A stretch of 64,000 bases of DNA from Mesorhizobium sp. (GCA_004020545.1 SAQE01000005.1:62001-126000), one strand, 5' to 3'; numbered from the stretch's first letter, positions 1 to 9,860 are shown. The notes: generated by a model from the letters alone, not told the origin. A program made the numbers and translations.

Positions 1-420
1 CGCCATGCCGAGCGAGCCGCCCATGAAGGCGAAATCCTGCACGGTGACGACAACCGGAAGACCTTCGATGGTGCCGGCCGCGTTGAGAATGGCGTCCTCC
101 AGCCCGGTCTTGGCCTTCGCCTCCTTGAGGCGGTCGGTGTAGCGTTTCTCGTCGCGGAACTTCAGCGGGTCCTGGACGACCTTGGGGTTTTCCAGCGTCT
201 CGTATCTGCCGTCGTCGAAGAAATATTTCAGCCGTTCCTTGGCCGAGATCTTCATGTGGTGGCCGGACACCGGGATGACGAACTGGTTGGATTCAAGGTC
301 CTTGTGGAAGATCATCTCGCCGGTCTCGGGATCCTTGATCCAGAGGTTTTCCGGCATGTCGGTGCGCCGGCCGAGCATCGAATTGATCTTCGGACGAACG
401 TAGTTGGTGATCCAGTTCAT
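1..420 (-). CDS. accD: Acetyl-CoA carboxylase carboxyltransferase subunit beta, N-terminal part (cut by window edge)
   Basis: AccD is the beta half of the carboxyltransferase that moves CO2 from biotin to acetyl-CoA in the first step of fatty-acid synthesis. The reverse strand reads from an ATG at 420 with no stop before base 1, giving 140 residues that begin [16 protein letters not shown], the form seen in rhizobial AccD. Residues 25-50 ([18 protein letters not shown] and on) align with the region that carries the four-cysteine zinc ribbon in E. coli AccD, but no CxxC pair is present here; I recall rhizobial AccD proteins being degenerate here too. It lies 36 bp downstream of trpA on the same strand, the usual trpFBA-accD order in Rhizobiales, and is probably cotranscribed. 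The C-terminal half lies outside the window. Confidence 0.93.
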   Translation of the reverse strand, partial: MNWITNYVRPKINSMLGRRTDMPENLWIKDPETGEMIFHKDLESNQFVIPVSGHHMKISAKERLKYFFDDGRYETLENPKVVQDPLKFRDEKRYTDRLKEAKAKTGLEDAILNAAGTIEGLPVVVTVQDFAFMGGSLGMA

Positions 421-456
421 CGCTTCGGCTCCTGTCCTGACGAAGAGGTAGGATGA

Positions 457-1296
457 CTATTCGGCAGCAGCAAGGCGGGCCGAGCGCACGCCCTGAGAGA
501 GGCCGCTGACCAGAGTGGCGACGGCATCGGCCGGGTCGGCGGTCTTCTCGCCCTTCGGTCCGAGCACATTGGCGACCGCGTTGACGATCGCCGTGCCGAC
601 GACGACACCGTCGGCCGAAGCGCCAATCACCCGGGCCTGCTCCGCGGTCTTGACGCCAAAGCCGACGCAGACCGGCAGCACGGTGTGGCCCTTGATGCGC
701 TTGACCGCCGCCGCCACCTTGGCCGTGTCGGCGAGGGCCGAGCCGGTGATGCCGGTCATCGAGACGTAATAGACGAAGCCGGAGGTGTTCTGCAGCACCT
801 TGGGCAGACGCTTGTCGTCGGTGGTCGGCGTCGCCAGCCGGATGAAATTGATGCCGGCTTTCAGCGCCGGGATACAGAGTTCCTCGTCCATCTCCGGCGG
901 TAGATCGACGACGATCAGCCCGTCGATGCCGCTCGCCTTGGCGTCGGCAAGGAAGCGGTCGACGCCATAGATGTAGATCGGATTGTAATAGCCCATCAGC
1001 ACGATCGGCGTCTCGTCGTCGCCGGCGCGGAATTCCGACGCCATCTTCAGCGTCTTCACCAGCGTCTGGCCGCCTTTGAGCGCCCGCAAGCCGGCCGCCT
1101 GGATGGCCGGGCCGTCGGCCATCGGGTCGGAAAACGGCATGCCGAGCTCGATGATGTCGCTGCCGGCGCCGGGAAGCGCCTTCATGATCGACAGCGAGGT
1201 GTCATAGTCCGGATCGCCGCCCATGAAATAGGTGACGAGGGCCGGGCGGCCTTCGGATTTGAGCTTCGCCATGCGGCGGTCGATGCGGGTGGTCAT
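457..1296 (-). CDS. trpA: Tryptophan synthase alpha chain
   Basis: The alpha subunit splits indole-3-glycerol phosphate into indole and glyceraldehyde-3-phosphate and passes indole through a tunnel to TrpB. The 279-residue protein has the signature [13 protein letters not shown], placing the catalytic acids at Glu50 and Asp61, and a TIM-barrel length normal for the family. The ATG at 1294-1296 lies only 2 bp after the trpB stop, so the two are very likely translated as a coupled pair. It is followed by accD. Nothing is unusual; identification is firm from sequence and context. Confidence 0.97.
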   Translation of the reverse strand: MTTRIDRRMAKLKSEGRPALVTYFMGGDPDYDTSLSIMKALPGAGSDIIELGMPFSDPMADGPAIQAAGLRALKGGQTLVKTLKMASEFRAGDDETPIVLMGYYNPIYIYGVDRFLADAKASGIDGLIVVDLPPEMDEELCIPALKAGINFIRLATPTTDDKRLPKVLQNTSGFVYYVSMTGITGSALADTAKVAAAVKRIKGHTVLPVCVGFGVKTAEQARVIGASADGVVVGTAIVNAVANVLGPKGEKTADPADAVATLVSGLSQGVRSARLAAAE

Positions 1297-1298
1297 TG

Positions 1299-2519
<1,221 letters not shown>

Positions 2520-2547
2520 CGCCGATCTCCTGTTTGAATAGAGTTGC

Positions 2548-3207
2548 TCAGGCGGCGCGGTCGTCGCGCGCGGCCCTGACGGCCCGGAAAAACTGCTCGA
2601 TCAGCGCCGGATCCTTGACGCCCGGAGCGCTCTCCACGCCGGACGAAACGTCTATTCCGGGCGGATTGGCCAGTCTGAGGGCATCGCCGATATTGGCGGC
2701 GTTGAGCCCTCCGGAAAGCATGTAATCGAGGCCGGCGTCAAGGCCGGCAAGGATGTGCCAGTCGAAGGCGACGCCGTTGCCGCCCGGCAATTGCGACCCC
2801 TTGGGCGGCTTGGCGTCGAACATGAAGCGATCGGCAACGCCGATATAGGGTTTCAGCCGTTCGAGGTCGGCCGCCTCGCTGACCGACAGCACCTTCATGG
2901 CCGGCAGGCGATAGCGGGCCTTCAGCTCCGCCACCCGCGCCGGCGTCTCGGCGCCATGGAGTTGCAGCATGTCGGGCCGCATCCTGGCGACGATCTCGTC
3001 CAGGAAGGCATCGTCGGCATCGACGGTGACGGCGACCGCCTTGGCCTTGCCCGTGGCCGCCTGGCGCAGACGGCCGGCCTCGGCCGGGTCGATGAAGCGC
3101 GGGCTTTTGGCAAAGAAGATGAAGCCGACATGGCTGGCGCCGCCGGCAAGGGCAGCGGCCATCGCGGCGTCGGTCTTCAATCCGCAGATCTTGATGTCGA
3201 GGGTCAT
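2548..3207 (-). CDS. trpF: Phosphoribosylanthranilate isomerase
   Basis: TrpF performs the Amadori rearrangement of phosphoribosylanthranilate to CdRP, the third step of tryptophan synthesis. The open frame extends upstream to 3252, but the family N-terminus [11 protein letters not shown] begins at the ATG at 3205-3207, giving 219 residues, the usual size. KICGLK near the N-terminus contains the catalytic cysteine, and a catalytic aspartate lies in FMFDAKPP. It is first gene of the trpFBA-accD run. The 109 bp between it and the divergent small gene at 3317 must hold both promoters; I see no leader peptide rich in Trp codons there. Confidence 0.95.
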   Translation of the reverse strand: MTLDIKICGLKTDAAMAAALAGGASHVGFIFFAKSPRFIDPAEAGRLRQAATGKAKAVAVTVDADDAFLDEIVARMRPDMLQLHGAETPARVAELKARYRLPAMKVLSVSEAADLERLKPYIGVADRFMFDAKPPKGSQLPGGNGVAFDWHILAGLDAGLDYMLSGGLNAANIGDALRLANPPGIDVSSGVESAPGVKDPALIEQFFRAVRAARDDRAA

Positions 3208-3316
3208 GGCGCGGGATTGGCACGAAACGGCCAAAGAGTCGAGAAAAAGCATCCTGTTGCCGGACGATCAGAAAGCGCTAATTTGAATTTAAGGCAATGC
3301 AGGCGGGAGCAGACAA

Positions 3317-3535
3317 ATGGCCGACCAGACCGTCGCCGAACTCAGGCAGAAGATCGCTCAGGCGCGCGAGGTGATCGAGCATCTGATGGAGAAGTCCGAC
3401 TTCAACGGCGCCGAGGCGCACCGGGCGCTCGAATATTTCGGCAGCGATGCCTTCGACCGGAATTTTTTGCCGTGGCCGCATCAGGGCGAGGAAGGGCTGC
3501 GGCCGGAGGAGCTGAACGCGGCGAATGACGATTGA
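3317..3535 (+). CDS. Small conserved-looking hypothetical protein (72 aa)
   Basis: I do not recognise this family. The frame begins with an ATG preceded by a purine-rich GGGAG about 7 bases upstream and encodes a soluble, acidic 72-residue protein, MADQTVAELRQKIAQ at the start and ending in NAANDD. Residues 5-40 look strongly helical with heptad-like spacing, and there is no signal peptide, membrane segment or cysteine. It is divergent from trpF. Codon use and third-position GC match the neighbours, and no other long frame competes on either strand, which supports a real gene. Confidence 0.6.
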   Translation: MADQTVAELRQKIAQAREVIEHLMEKSDFNGAEAHRALEYFGSDAFDRNFLPWPHQGEEGLRPEELNAANDD

Positions 3536-3592
3536 ACGGTCAAGGTCGGTGCGGGCTGAAGGTAGATAATTGCGGAGAAGGCGGCGGGACAG

Positions 3593-3749
3593 CACCCCCC
3601 TCTGGCCTGCCGGCCATCTCCCCCGCAAAGGGGGAGATTGGATGTTGCTATGGCTTTCGCCAATCTCAAGCGTCACAGGAAGGGCTAAGCGCCGAAACTG
3701 CTGATCTCCCCCCTTGCGGGGGAGATGGCCGGCAGGCCAGAGGGGGGTG
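3593..3749. repeat. Long inverted-repeat intergenic element, family A, copy 1
   Basis: About 155 bp with long outer arms: the left arm CCCCCCTCTGGCCTGCCGGC (from 3595) is the reverse complement of the right arm ending near 3749. Each arm also contains an inner palindrome built on ATCTCCCCC and GGGGGAGAT. Copies lie at 21081-21238 and 52890-53034, and all three share an inner GCTTTCGCCAATCT core, inverted in the third. This resembles the palindromic intergenic elements known from rhizobia. It fills the gap between the 72-aa gene and the minus-strand metallopeptidase. Confidence 0.85.
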
Positions 3750-3800
3750 GGAAGGATCGCGGCGTGGCAGTTTTTGTTCCCTTTCCAGACGCCGCCAGCC

Positions 3801-4559
3801 CTACTCGAACACGATCGCCTGGAGCGCACCGCCGTTGCGCTTCAGCCAGTCCTTGCAGCGGTCGGTGTCTGGGCAGAGCTTTTCGCACAGCTTCCAGAAT
3901 TTCGGGCCGTGGTTCATCTCCTTCAGATGCGCGACCTCATGCGCCACCAAGTAGTTTATCACCGGCGGCGGCGCCATCATGATACGCCACGAGAAGGAGA
4001 GATTGCCCTCCGAGGTGCATGACCCCCAGCGGCTGGAGGTATCCTTATACCGGATCGCCTTGGCGCGCTTGCCGATCGCCTCGGTGTGCTTGACCACCAG
4101 CTTCTCGATCTCGCGCTTGGCCTCGCGCTTCAGATGGTCGGCGATGCGGCGCGGCAGGTGCACACGCTCGCCATGGACGATCAGCAACGGGCCGCGTTCG
4201 TCGCGCGCGACGGTGACGGTGCCGCGTTTTGCCGGCTCATGAACGATGCGGTGCGGCACGCCGCGGATCGGGATCCTGATGCCGGGCCTTACCTGCGGGC
4301 GTGTCGGCACCTTGGCCAGGCGCTGTTCCAGCCAGTCCTGATGACGGTCGAGGAACTTCTCCACCTCGCCGCGGCGCAGACCGGGCGGCACGGTGATGCG
4401 CAGGCCCTGGCCGCCGGAATCGATGCGCAGCGTCAACCGCCGGGCCCTGGCGCTCTCGACGATCTTGAGCGGCAGGGTGCGGCCCGCCACGCAATGTTCG
4501 CGCTCCACGACAGGCTTGGGCTTGGGCTTGGTCAGGTTGCGAAAGAAGCCGATGGACAT
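3801..4559 (-). CDS. YgjP-like (DUF45/M48-type) zinc metallopeptidase
   Basis: A 252-residue cytosolic protein of the YgjP/DUF45 family of putative zinc peptidases. The C-terminal half carries AHEVAHLKEMNHG, that is an HExxH site with His207, Glu208 and His211 plus a further His217, and the typical RWGSCTSEGNLSFSWR segment at about 178-192. The N-terminal half (30-150) is the family's beta-rich domain. Start MSIGFF is the only ATG that gives the full family length. The physiological substrate is unknown. It is transcribed toward the family A repeat and away from the DUF2852 gene behind it. Confidence 0.85.
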   Translation of the reverse strand: MSIGFFRNLTKPKPKPVVEREHCVAGRTLPLKIVESARARRLTLRIDSGGQGLRITVPPGLRRGEVEKFLDRHQDWLEQRLAKVPTRPQVRPGIRIPIRGVPHRIVHEPAKRGTVTVARDERGPLLIVHGERVHLPRRIADHLKREAKREIEKLVVKHTEAIGKRAKAIRYKDTSSRWGSCTSEGNLSFSWRIMMAPPPVINYLVAHEVAHLKEMNHGPKFWKLCEKLCPDTDRCKDWLKRNGGALQAIVFE

Positions 4560-4615
4560 GGCTGGACGATACGCGATTCGAGGAAAACGGCCAGAGGAGT
4601 GAAGCTACATGGAGA

Positions 4616-4652
4616 ACAAAAAAGAAACGGCGCCGCTTACGCGACGCCGTTT
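4616..4652 (-). terminator. Rho-independent terminator of the DUF2852 gene
   Basis: Read on the minus strand, the stem AAACGGCG / CGCCGTTT (bases 4645-4652 and 4625-4632) with additional inner GC pairing is followed by TTTCTTTTTTG. It lies 28 bp past the stop of the minus-strand gene ending at 4680, where a terminator is expected. Confidence 0.8.
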
Positions 4653-4679
4653 TATCATTCTGAGGCCTGTCGCGGGGTC

Positions 4680-5162
4680 TCAGTCGTCAAGCAGGTTCGT
4701 GCCCTTGCCGCGCTTCGGGGCGGTTTTTCCGGTCGTGTCGCTCGTGGTGGTCGGCGCGGTCGGTTTATTGCGCTGGGCCATGAAGCGGTCGAACTCTTCC
4801 TGGTCCTTGGCGCGGCGCAGCTCGCGGGCGTATTCGTCGAACTCGCTCAGCATCTCGTCGAGCTTGCGGCGCTCCTCGGCGAGGCGCTCGAGCTCCTTCT
4901 CGCGCCAGTCGTCGAAGGCGACGTTGCCGGTGCGGGACGAGCCATGGCCCCAGCGGGCGGCCTTGTCGGAGCCGCGGCGGCAGCCAGCGAAGATGCCGTC
5001 GGTGGCGCGGTTGACGTCGCGCTTGAAGCCATCGAGCCGGTCGCCCCAGATGATGTAGGCGAGCATGGCGAAGCCGAGCGGCCAGAACACCATGAAGCCG
5101 AGCACCATCAGCGCGATGGTCGCCGGCGTCCAGGCCGGACGGATCAATGCGGTTGTGTTCAT
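4680..5162 (-). CDS. DUF2852 family membrane protein
   Basis: A 160-residue protein matching the DUF2852 family, common in Rhizobiales and of unknown function. Residues 8-38 (PAWTPATIALMVLGFMVFWP and beyond) form one or two hydrophobic segments; the rest is charged and predicted coiled coil (about 85-130, FDDWREKELERLAEERRKL), ending in a Pro/Thr-rich tail. The frame is open to 5240, but the ATG at 5160-5162 is preceded by GGGAGAAA and starts right before the membrane segment, so I chose it. It is monocistronic, with a clear terminator after it. Confidence 0.8.
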   Translation of the reverse strand: MNTTALIRPAWTPATIALMVLGFMVFWPLGFAMLAYIIWGDRLDGFKRDVNRATDGIFAGCRRGSDKAARWGHGSSRTGNVAFDDWREKELERLAEERRKLDEMLSEFDEYARELRRAKDQEEFDRFMAQRNKPTAPTTTSDTTGKTAPKRGKGTNLLDD

Positions 5163-5278
5163 TTTCTCCCAATCCTTCCGTTGGAGACAGCCAAACCGGC
5201 TGCGTGGAATCGAAATGGGAAGGCGAAATCGGCGATTCAAGGCAAGTCAGCCCAAAACCGGCGAAGAGCCTGAAATGA

Positions 5279-6421
5279 TTATCGCTTTTTGAGTTTTTCC
5301 AGGAAAAGCACGACCATTCCGGCGACCAGCCCCCAGAACGCCGCGCCGACGCCGAACAGCGCGAGCCCCGAGGCGGTGACCGCGAAGGTGACCGTGGCCG
5401 GCATGCGCTCAGCCGCGTCGTGAAGTGCTATCGACAGCGCATTGGCGAGAGGCGCCATCAGCGCCAGGCCGGCGACCAGCACGATCAGGCTCTGCGGCAG
5501 GACGGCGAAGATCGCCACCAGCGAAGCGCCGAAGATGGCGAAGATCAGGTAGGCCAGCGAATAGAACGGTCCCGTCTTCCAGCGCTCGGCGGGGTCGGGA
5601 TGGACGTCCGGCCCGGTGCAGATCGCCGCCGAGATCGCCGCCAGATTGGTGGTCGAGGCGCCAAAAGGCGCCGAGAGCAGCGAAAACAGGCCGGTGACGC
5701 CGATCAGCGGGCCGGGTTCCGGATGATAGCCGGCCGCTTTCAGCACGGCGAGACCGGACAGGTTCTGCGAGGCCATGGTGACGAGATAGAGCGGCAAGGC
5801 CAGGCCGATGATCGCCGAGGCGGTGAACTGCGGCGCGATCAAGGTCAGCGTCGACAGCTCCGGCGCCGGCAGGCCGCCGACCCGGCCGGTGAAGAAGGCG
5901 GCGAGGCCGCCGCCGATCAGCACCACCAGCACCGACACCGCCGGATTGAACAGCCGGATGACGAAGAAAGCGGCGATCAGCGGCAGGATCAGCCAGGGAT
6001 CGGCCGGGATGGCCTTAACCGCATTGATAGCGAAGCCGACCAGGATGCCGGCCAGCATGCCGGATGCGACCGAGGCCGGTATCTGCGCGATCAGCCGGGT
6101 CAACGGCTTGAACAGGCCGGTGGCGATCAAAAGCATGCCGGTGACGATGAAGGCGCCCACCGCTTGCTGCATGGTGAAGCCGCTGGAGGCCGCGACCAGC
6201 GCGAGGCCGGGCGTCGACCAAGCAGTGATGACCGGCATCTTCGTGCGCCAGGACAGCCAAAGGCATTCGATCGCCATGGCCAGGCAGATCGCCGTCACCC
6301 CGCTTGCTGTCTCGATCTGGGTGGCGCCGACGGCCCTGGCAGCGGCGATGACGATCGCCAACGTGCCGCCGAAGCCGACGACCGCCGCGACGAAGGCGGA
6401 TATCGGGATGGAAATGCGCAT
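5279..6421 (-). CDS. BenE-family benzoate/H+ symporter-like transporter
   Basis: A 380-residue integral inner-membrane protein with about 11-12 hydrophobic segments. The sequence follows the BenE family: MRISIPISAFVAAVVGFGGT at the start, ITAWSTPGLALVAAS near residue 65, PFGASTTNLAAISAAICTG near 245. Family members import benzoate with protons. No benzoate catabolic gene is present nearby, so the real substrate is uncertain. The stop is 3 bp from the next gene upstream (alpha/beta hydrolase ending at 6425), so the two are probably cotranscribed from the hydrolase promoter. Confidence 0.85.
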   Translation of the reverse strand: MRISIPISAFVAAVVGFGGTLAIVIAAARAVGATQIETASGVTAICLAMAIECLWLSWRTKMPVITAWSTPGLALVAASSGFTMQQAVGAFIVTGMLLIATGLFKPLTRLIAQIPASVASGMLAGILVGFAINAVKAIPADPWLILPLIAAFFVIRLFNPAVSVLVVLIGGGLAAFFTGRVGGLPAPELSTLTLIAPQFTASAIIGLALPLYLVTMASQNLSGLAVLKAAGYHPEPGPLIGVTGLFSLLSAPFGASTTNLAAISAAICTGPDVHPDPAERWKTGPFYSLAYLIFAIFGASLVAIFAVLPQSLIVLVAGLALMAPLANALSIALHDAAERMPATVTFAVTASGLALFGVGAAFWGLVAGMVVLFLEKLKKR

Positions 6422-6424
6422 GGT

Positions 6425-7195
6425 TCAGGTGGCCCGCTGGATCATGTCGCCGACCGCGCGCTTAAGCATGTCGAGGTCCTCCGGACGGGACAGGCGATGG
6501 TCGCCGTCGGGGATCAGCGACAGCGTGACGTCGTCGGCCGGTAGCAGCGCCGCGAGCTTCAACGCATGGCCGGACGGCACGTCCGGATCGGCCAGGCCTT
6601 GCAGGATGTGCACCGGACAGTGGGTATCGATCGGACCGGTCATCACCCGGTTCGCCCGGCCGTCCTCGATCAGCGCGCGTGTGTAGACATAGGGTTCGTC
6701 CGAATAGTCGGACGGTTCGGCGAAAAATCCCTTTTTCGAAAGATCGCGCTTCTGTGCCTTGGTCAGCACCGGTTCGATCAGCTCGATCGTGAAGTCCGGC
6801 GCCGGCGCAAGCAGCACGAGGCCGGCGACACGGTCGTCGCCCACCTTGCGCAGTTCCTGCACCATGCGCAGCGCGATCCAAGCCCCCATCGAGGAGCCGA
6901 CCAGGATCTGCTTGCCTTTGCTGAAGTGCCCGAAGACGGCAAGGCTCTCGGCCAGCCATTTCGAGATCGTGCCGTCGACAAAATCGCCGCCCGACTCGCC
7001 ATGGCCGGAATAGTCGTGGCGCAGATAGGCGCGGCCTTCGCGGGCCGTCCAGGCCGACAGTGCTTCGGCCTTGGTGCCCAGCATGTCGGATTTGTAGCCG
7101 CCCAGCCAGACGATGCCGGGCGCGGCACCCGGCACCTGCCTGACGGCGATATTCGAGCCCGCGACGTCGATGAAAACTGGTGTGCTGGCGTTCAT
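6425..7195 (-). CDS. Alpha/beta hydrolase, ABHD10-like
   Basis: A 256-residue serine hydrolase. The nucleophile elbow is GSSMG with Ser102; the likely acid is the Asp in LADPDVPSG and the base the His in PDGDHRLSRPEDL near the C-terminus. The oxyanion region HDYSGHGESGG (about 60-70) is typical of this group. The open frame extends to 7345, but the ATG at 7193-7195 has AAGGACAAGG before it and gives the family N-terminus. Substrate is unknown; the group contains esterases and thioesterases. It is first in a pair with the BenE-like transporter. Confidence 0.82.
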   Translation of the reverse strand: MNASTPVFIDVAGSNIAVRQVPGAAPGIVWLGGYKSDMLGTKAEALSAWTAREGRAYLRHDYSGHGESGGDFVDGTISKWLAESLAVFGHFSKGKQILVGSSMGAWIALRMVQELRKVGDDRVAGLVLLAPAPDFTIELIEPVLTKAQKRDLSKKGFFAEPSDYSDEPYVYTRALIEDGRANRVMTGPIDTHCPVHILQGLADPDVPSGHALKLAALLPADDVTLSLIPDGDHRLSRPEDLDMLKRAVGDMIQRAT

Positions 7196-7320
7196 GACCT
7201 TGTCCTTCCCGGCCGATCTTTTGGCACAACCGGTGGTTCGCCGAAAAGTGCTCGCGCCGTTTCTTTGCTTGGTGCAGGAAATGCCAAGCTTTGAGGTGAT
7301 TTCCTGGCAAGGCTGTGCTA

Positions 7321-7350
7321 TTGACTCCGGCCGCGCGCTCACCACATAGG
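7321..7350 (+). promoter_or_regulatory. Candidate sigma70 promoter for infC
   Basis: TTGACT at 7321-7326 is followed after 17-18 bp by ACATAG/CATAGG (7344-7350). It would start transcription about 55 bp before the infC AUU codon. The -10 is a weak match, so this is a candidate only. Confidence 0.45.
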
Positions 7351-7410
7351 CGCGTTCACATAGTTGAATCTAAAGAAACCCTGAACGAAACGGCCGAGGA
7401 GACCACGACC

Positions 7411-7947
7411 ATTCGCAGACCTTTCAAAGCAGCGGCACCCACCAAGGACGGTCCGCGCTCCAATAGAGACATCCGGGTGCCCCGGGTCCAGCTTATCGAC
7501 GCAGAAGGCCAGAACCGTGGCGAAGTTTCCATCAATGACGCATTGCTGCTGGCCGAAGAGGCCGGGCTCGACCTCGTCGAGATATCGCCCAACGCGCAGC
7601 CGCCCGTCGTAAAAATCCTTGATCTCGGCAAGCTGAAATACGCCAACCAGAAGAAGGCGGCCGAAGCGCGCAAGAACCAGAAGGTCATCGAGATCAAGGA
7701 GATCAAGATGCGCCCGAACATCGACAACCATGACTACGAGACCAAGATGAAGGCCGTGCGGCGCTTCTTCGAAGAGGGCGACAAGGTCAAGCTGACGCTG
7801 CGCTTTCGCGGCCGCGAGATGGCGCATATGGAGCTCGGCATGCAGCTTCTGAACAAGGTCCGCGAGGAAGTGGCGCCGATCGCCAAGGTCGAGGCGGAGC
7901 CCAAGCTCGAAGGCCGCCAGATGATGATGGTGCTGGCGCCCCGCTGA
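7411..7947 (+). CDS. infC: Translation initiation factor IF-3, AUU start codon
   Basis: IF-3 binds the 30S subunit, proofreads start-codon choice and prevents subunit joining. I place the start at ATT (7411-7413): it gives the known N-terminus (I/M)RRPFKAAAP, a normal 178-residue length, and has GAGGAG at 7396-7401 nine bases before it. No in-frame ATG or GTG lies near; the nearest in-frame alternative is about 96 bp upstream and would add a non-family extension. An AUU start is known in E. coli infC, where it lets IF-3 repress its own translation. Motifs of both domains are present ([11 protein letters not shown]-like N domain; C domain [15 protein letters not shown]). It heads the infC-rpmI-rplT-pheS-pheT region. 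Confidence 0.93.
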   Translation: MRRPFKAAAPTKDGPRSNRDIRVPRVQLIDAEGQNRGEVSINDALLLAEEAGLDLVEISPNAQPPVVKILDLGKLKYANQKKAAEARKNQKVIEIKEIKMRPNIDNHDYETKMKAVRRFFEEGDKVKLTLRFRGREMAHMELGMQLLNKVREEVAPIAKVEAEPKLEGRQMMMVLAPR

Positions 7948-8070
7948 CGAGCGGGCGCCTACACCTTTCCCTGTCTGTTCCGATACCTGCCGGCGCGGAT
8001 CCCGAAATCGACCGCGCCCATCACCGCTTCGGGAAACAGAATTGACCGGCCCTCGCGGCATCGTGCTTTC

Positions 8071-8172
8071 GAGCGGTTCATCGTTTCACGGAAACGCAGA
8101 GCCGCTCTATCTCTTTGTTCCGACGCAATTCCGGACGGAAAACCGCTACGCACTTTTCCTGGAATTGCTCTA
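8071..8172. repeat. Two-hairpin rhizobial repeat (family E), full copy
   Basis: Hairpin 1 pairs GAGCGG (8071-8076) with CCGCTC (8102-8107), with an inner CGTTTC/GAAACG stem. A linker with TCTTTGTT follows. Hairpin 2 pairs CAATTCC (8126-8132) with GGAATTG (8161-8167) around the core AAAACCGCTACGCACTTTT. Partial copies lie at 13898-13938 and 55204-55235, and an architectural relative with different stems at 61398-61501. It occupies most of the 314 bp gap between infC and the next gene; the rest (7948-8070) shows nothing I can name. Confidence 0.8.
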
Positions 8173-8261
8173 AAATCCGCCTGAATTGCGGAGCACGGCG
8201 TCCCGACGATCGGCGGGCGCCTATCCGATCGCCGGCAACCCTCGACGATCGGACTGCAATC

Positions 8262-8909
8262 ATGGTCGATGACGTGAAATTTGCGAACGACGACCCGCCT
8301 GCCGGGTTGGGCGGCTACCAGCAGATGCGCAGGCTGGTGCTTGCGGTGCTGATCGTGGTGCTGTTCGCGGCATTGCTGTTCGGCCAGTCGACCTTTCCGC
8401 CCGATACCTTGATGCATGAGTCGATCGAGATGTTCGGCGTGCTCCTGATCTTCCTCGGGGTCGTCGGCCGCCTGTGGGCGACGCTTTATATTGGCGGGCG
8501 CAAATCCTCCGAGGTGGTCACCGGCGGGCCTTATTCGATCACCCGCAACCCACTCTATGTGTTCTCGACGGTGGCCGCCGCCGGCGTCGGCGCGCAGATC
8601 GGCTCCTTCAGCGGCATCGTCCTTTTCGCGCTTCTGTGCGCAGGCGCGTTCCACATCGTCATCCTGCGCGAGGAGAAATTCCTCAGGCAGGCGCTCGGCG
8701 CGCCTTACGAAGCCTACCTGGCGCGCGTGCCGCGGTTCTTTCCGAAGCTCTTGCTCTACCAGGAAGGCGATACCGGCAGCTTCAAGCCGCGCCTGCTCTT
8801 GAACACGCTGCTGGACGGGCTGGTGTTCCTGGTGGCGCTGCCGGCCTTCGAGCTGATCGACAGCGCCCAGCAGTCGGGGATGCTGCCGGTGCTCTTCCGC
8901 CTGCCATAA
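8262..8909 (+). CDS. Isoprenylcysteine carboxylmethyltransferase (ICMT/PEMT)-family membrane protein
   Basis: A 215-residue membrane protein with about five hydrophobic segments. The stretch VVTGGPYSITRNPLYVFST followed by an REEKFLRQALGAPYEAYLARVPRF block is the SAM-binding C-terminal signature of the ICMT/phospholipid-methyltransferase superfamily (the G-PY--xRNPxY and EExFLxxxxGxxYxxYxxxV patterns). Bacterial members methylate small or lipid substrates that are mostly unknown. The start MVDDVKF at 8262 was preferred over upstream in-frame codons that lie inside the repeat. It sits between infC and rpmI, an unusual position because these genes are normally adjacent. Confidence 0.78.
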   Translation: MVDDVKFANDDPPAGLGGYQQMRRLVLAVLIVVLFAALLFGQSTFPPDTLMHESIEMFGVLLIFLGVVGRLWATLYIGGRKSSEVVTGGPYSITRNPLYVFSTVAAAGVGAQIGSFSGIVLFALLCAGAFHIVILREEKFLRQALGAPYEAYLARVPRFFPKLLLYQEGDTGSFKPRLLLNTLLDGLVFLVALPAFELIDSAQQSGMLPVLFRLP

Positions 8910-9035
8910 CAAGGACAGCGCGTCGCACGGCGTAAGGTGTTGCGCCCGCGCCGTCTTTGATCTATAGGACCGCCGTTCCGTGTATCGGCCCGGAAATCTC
9001 CGATTTTCGGAAAGCACGATACGCAGAATAAAACG

Positions 9036-9068
9036 AAAACCGCCCGGCAGGGCATGCCGTGGCGGTTT
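9036..9068 (+). terminator. Hairpin before rpmI: terminator or L20-type leader attenuator
   Basis: AAACCGCC-CGGCA (9037-9049) pairs with TGCCG-GGCGGTTT (9055-9068, one bulged T) around a 5-base loop; CATTTGCTTG follows. It ends 75 bp before the rpmI start and 127 bp after the preceding gene. It may end the upstream transcript or act as an attenuator in a ribosomal-protein leader; the U-tract is poor, so either role is inference. Confidence 0.5.
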
Positions 9069-9143
9069 CATTTGCTTGTCGGGCTTTGGTCGGCCCGAAG
9101 CGAACATCGGCCCGATTGTGGGCCCCCACGAAAGGAAAGCAAA

Positions 9144-9347
9144 ATGCCCAAGATGAAGACCAAATCGGCCGCCAAGAAGCGGTTCAAGATTACTGCCACC
9201 GGCAAGGTGCTGTCGGCTGCCGCCGGCAAGCGCCACGGCATGATCAAGCGTTCCAACAAGTTCATTCGCGATGCCCGCGGCACGATGGTTCTGGCTGAAC
9301 CGGACGGCAAGAAGGTCATCAAGAATTTTCTGCCGAACGGCCTCTAA
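9144..9347 (+). CDS. rpmI: 50S ribosomal protein L35
   Basis: L35 is a small basic protein of the large ribosomal subunit. The 67-residue product begins [15 protein letters not shown] and contains [20 protein letters not shown], the family signature. ATG at 9144 has GAAAGGAAAGC directly upstream. It is followed after 38 bp by rplT, the conserved pair. The 200 bp in front hold a strong hairpin at 9036-9068 that could be involved in its control. Confidence 0.97.
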   Translation: MPKMKTKSAAKKRFKITATGKVLSAAAGKRHGMIKRSNKFIRDARGTMVLAEPDGKKVIKNFLPNGL

Positions 9348-9385
9348 ACCCCTCGGCCTGGATAGCGTTTTAAGGAGATCATGAC

Positions 9386-9787
9386 ATGGCACGCGTAAAG
9401 AGAGGCGTTACCGCCCACGCCAAGCACAAGAAGGTCCTGAAAGCCGCCAAGGGTTTCTACGGCCGCCGCAAGAACACCATCCGCATCGCCAAGCAGGCGG
9501 TGGAGAAGTCGCTGCAGTACGCCTACCGCGACCGCAAGAACCGCAAGCGCTCGTTCCGCGCGCTGTGGATCCAGCGCATCAACGCGGCGGTGCACGAGCA
9601 CGGCCTGACCTATGGCCGCTTCATCGACGGCCTCAACAAGGCCGGCATTGAGATCGACCGCAAGATCCTTTCGGACATGGCCATCCACGAGCCGCAGGCT
9701 TTCGCCGCGCTGGTCGCCAAGGCCAAGGTCGCGCTCGAATATCTGAAGAACACCACGCCGAATGCTTTTGAGAGCGCTGTCGCCTAA
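9386..9787 (+). CDS. rplT: 50S ribosomal protein L20
   Basis: L20 is an early-assembly protein of the 50S subunit and, in bacteria where it was studied, a repressor of its own operon. The 133-residue, highly basic product begins [16 protein letters not shown] with the typical [19 protein letters not shown] segment. AAGGAG stands eight bases before the ATG. It forms the rpmI-rplT pair and ends in a strong terminator, so pheS has its own promoter. Confidence 0.98.
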   Translation: MARVKRGVTAHAKHKKVLKAAKGFYGRRKNTIRIAKQAVEKSLQYAYRDRKNRKRSFRALWIQRINAAVHEHGLTYGRFIDGLNKAGIEIDRKILSDMAIHEPQAFAALVAKAKVALEYLKNTTPNAFESAVA

Positions 9788-9825
9788 GCCAGCGCTTCCC
9801 AAGCATTCGCAATTCTGATTTGGGG

Positions 9826-9860
9826 AACCCGCGCTGGCACGGCTGGCGCGGGTTTTTCTT
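9826..9860 (+). terminator. rplT: Rho-independent terminator after rplT
   Basis: AACCCGCGC (9826-9834) pairs with GCGCGGGTT (9846-9854), followed by TTTCTT. It begins 38 bp after the rplT stop. Confidence 0.88.

Noticed and set aside
3208-3316. Tryptophan attenuator or leader peptide before trpF
   Set aside because: No short frame with consecutive Trp codons and no terminator/antiterminator pair could be read.
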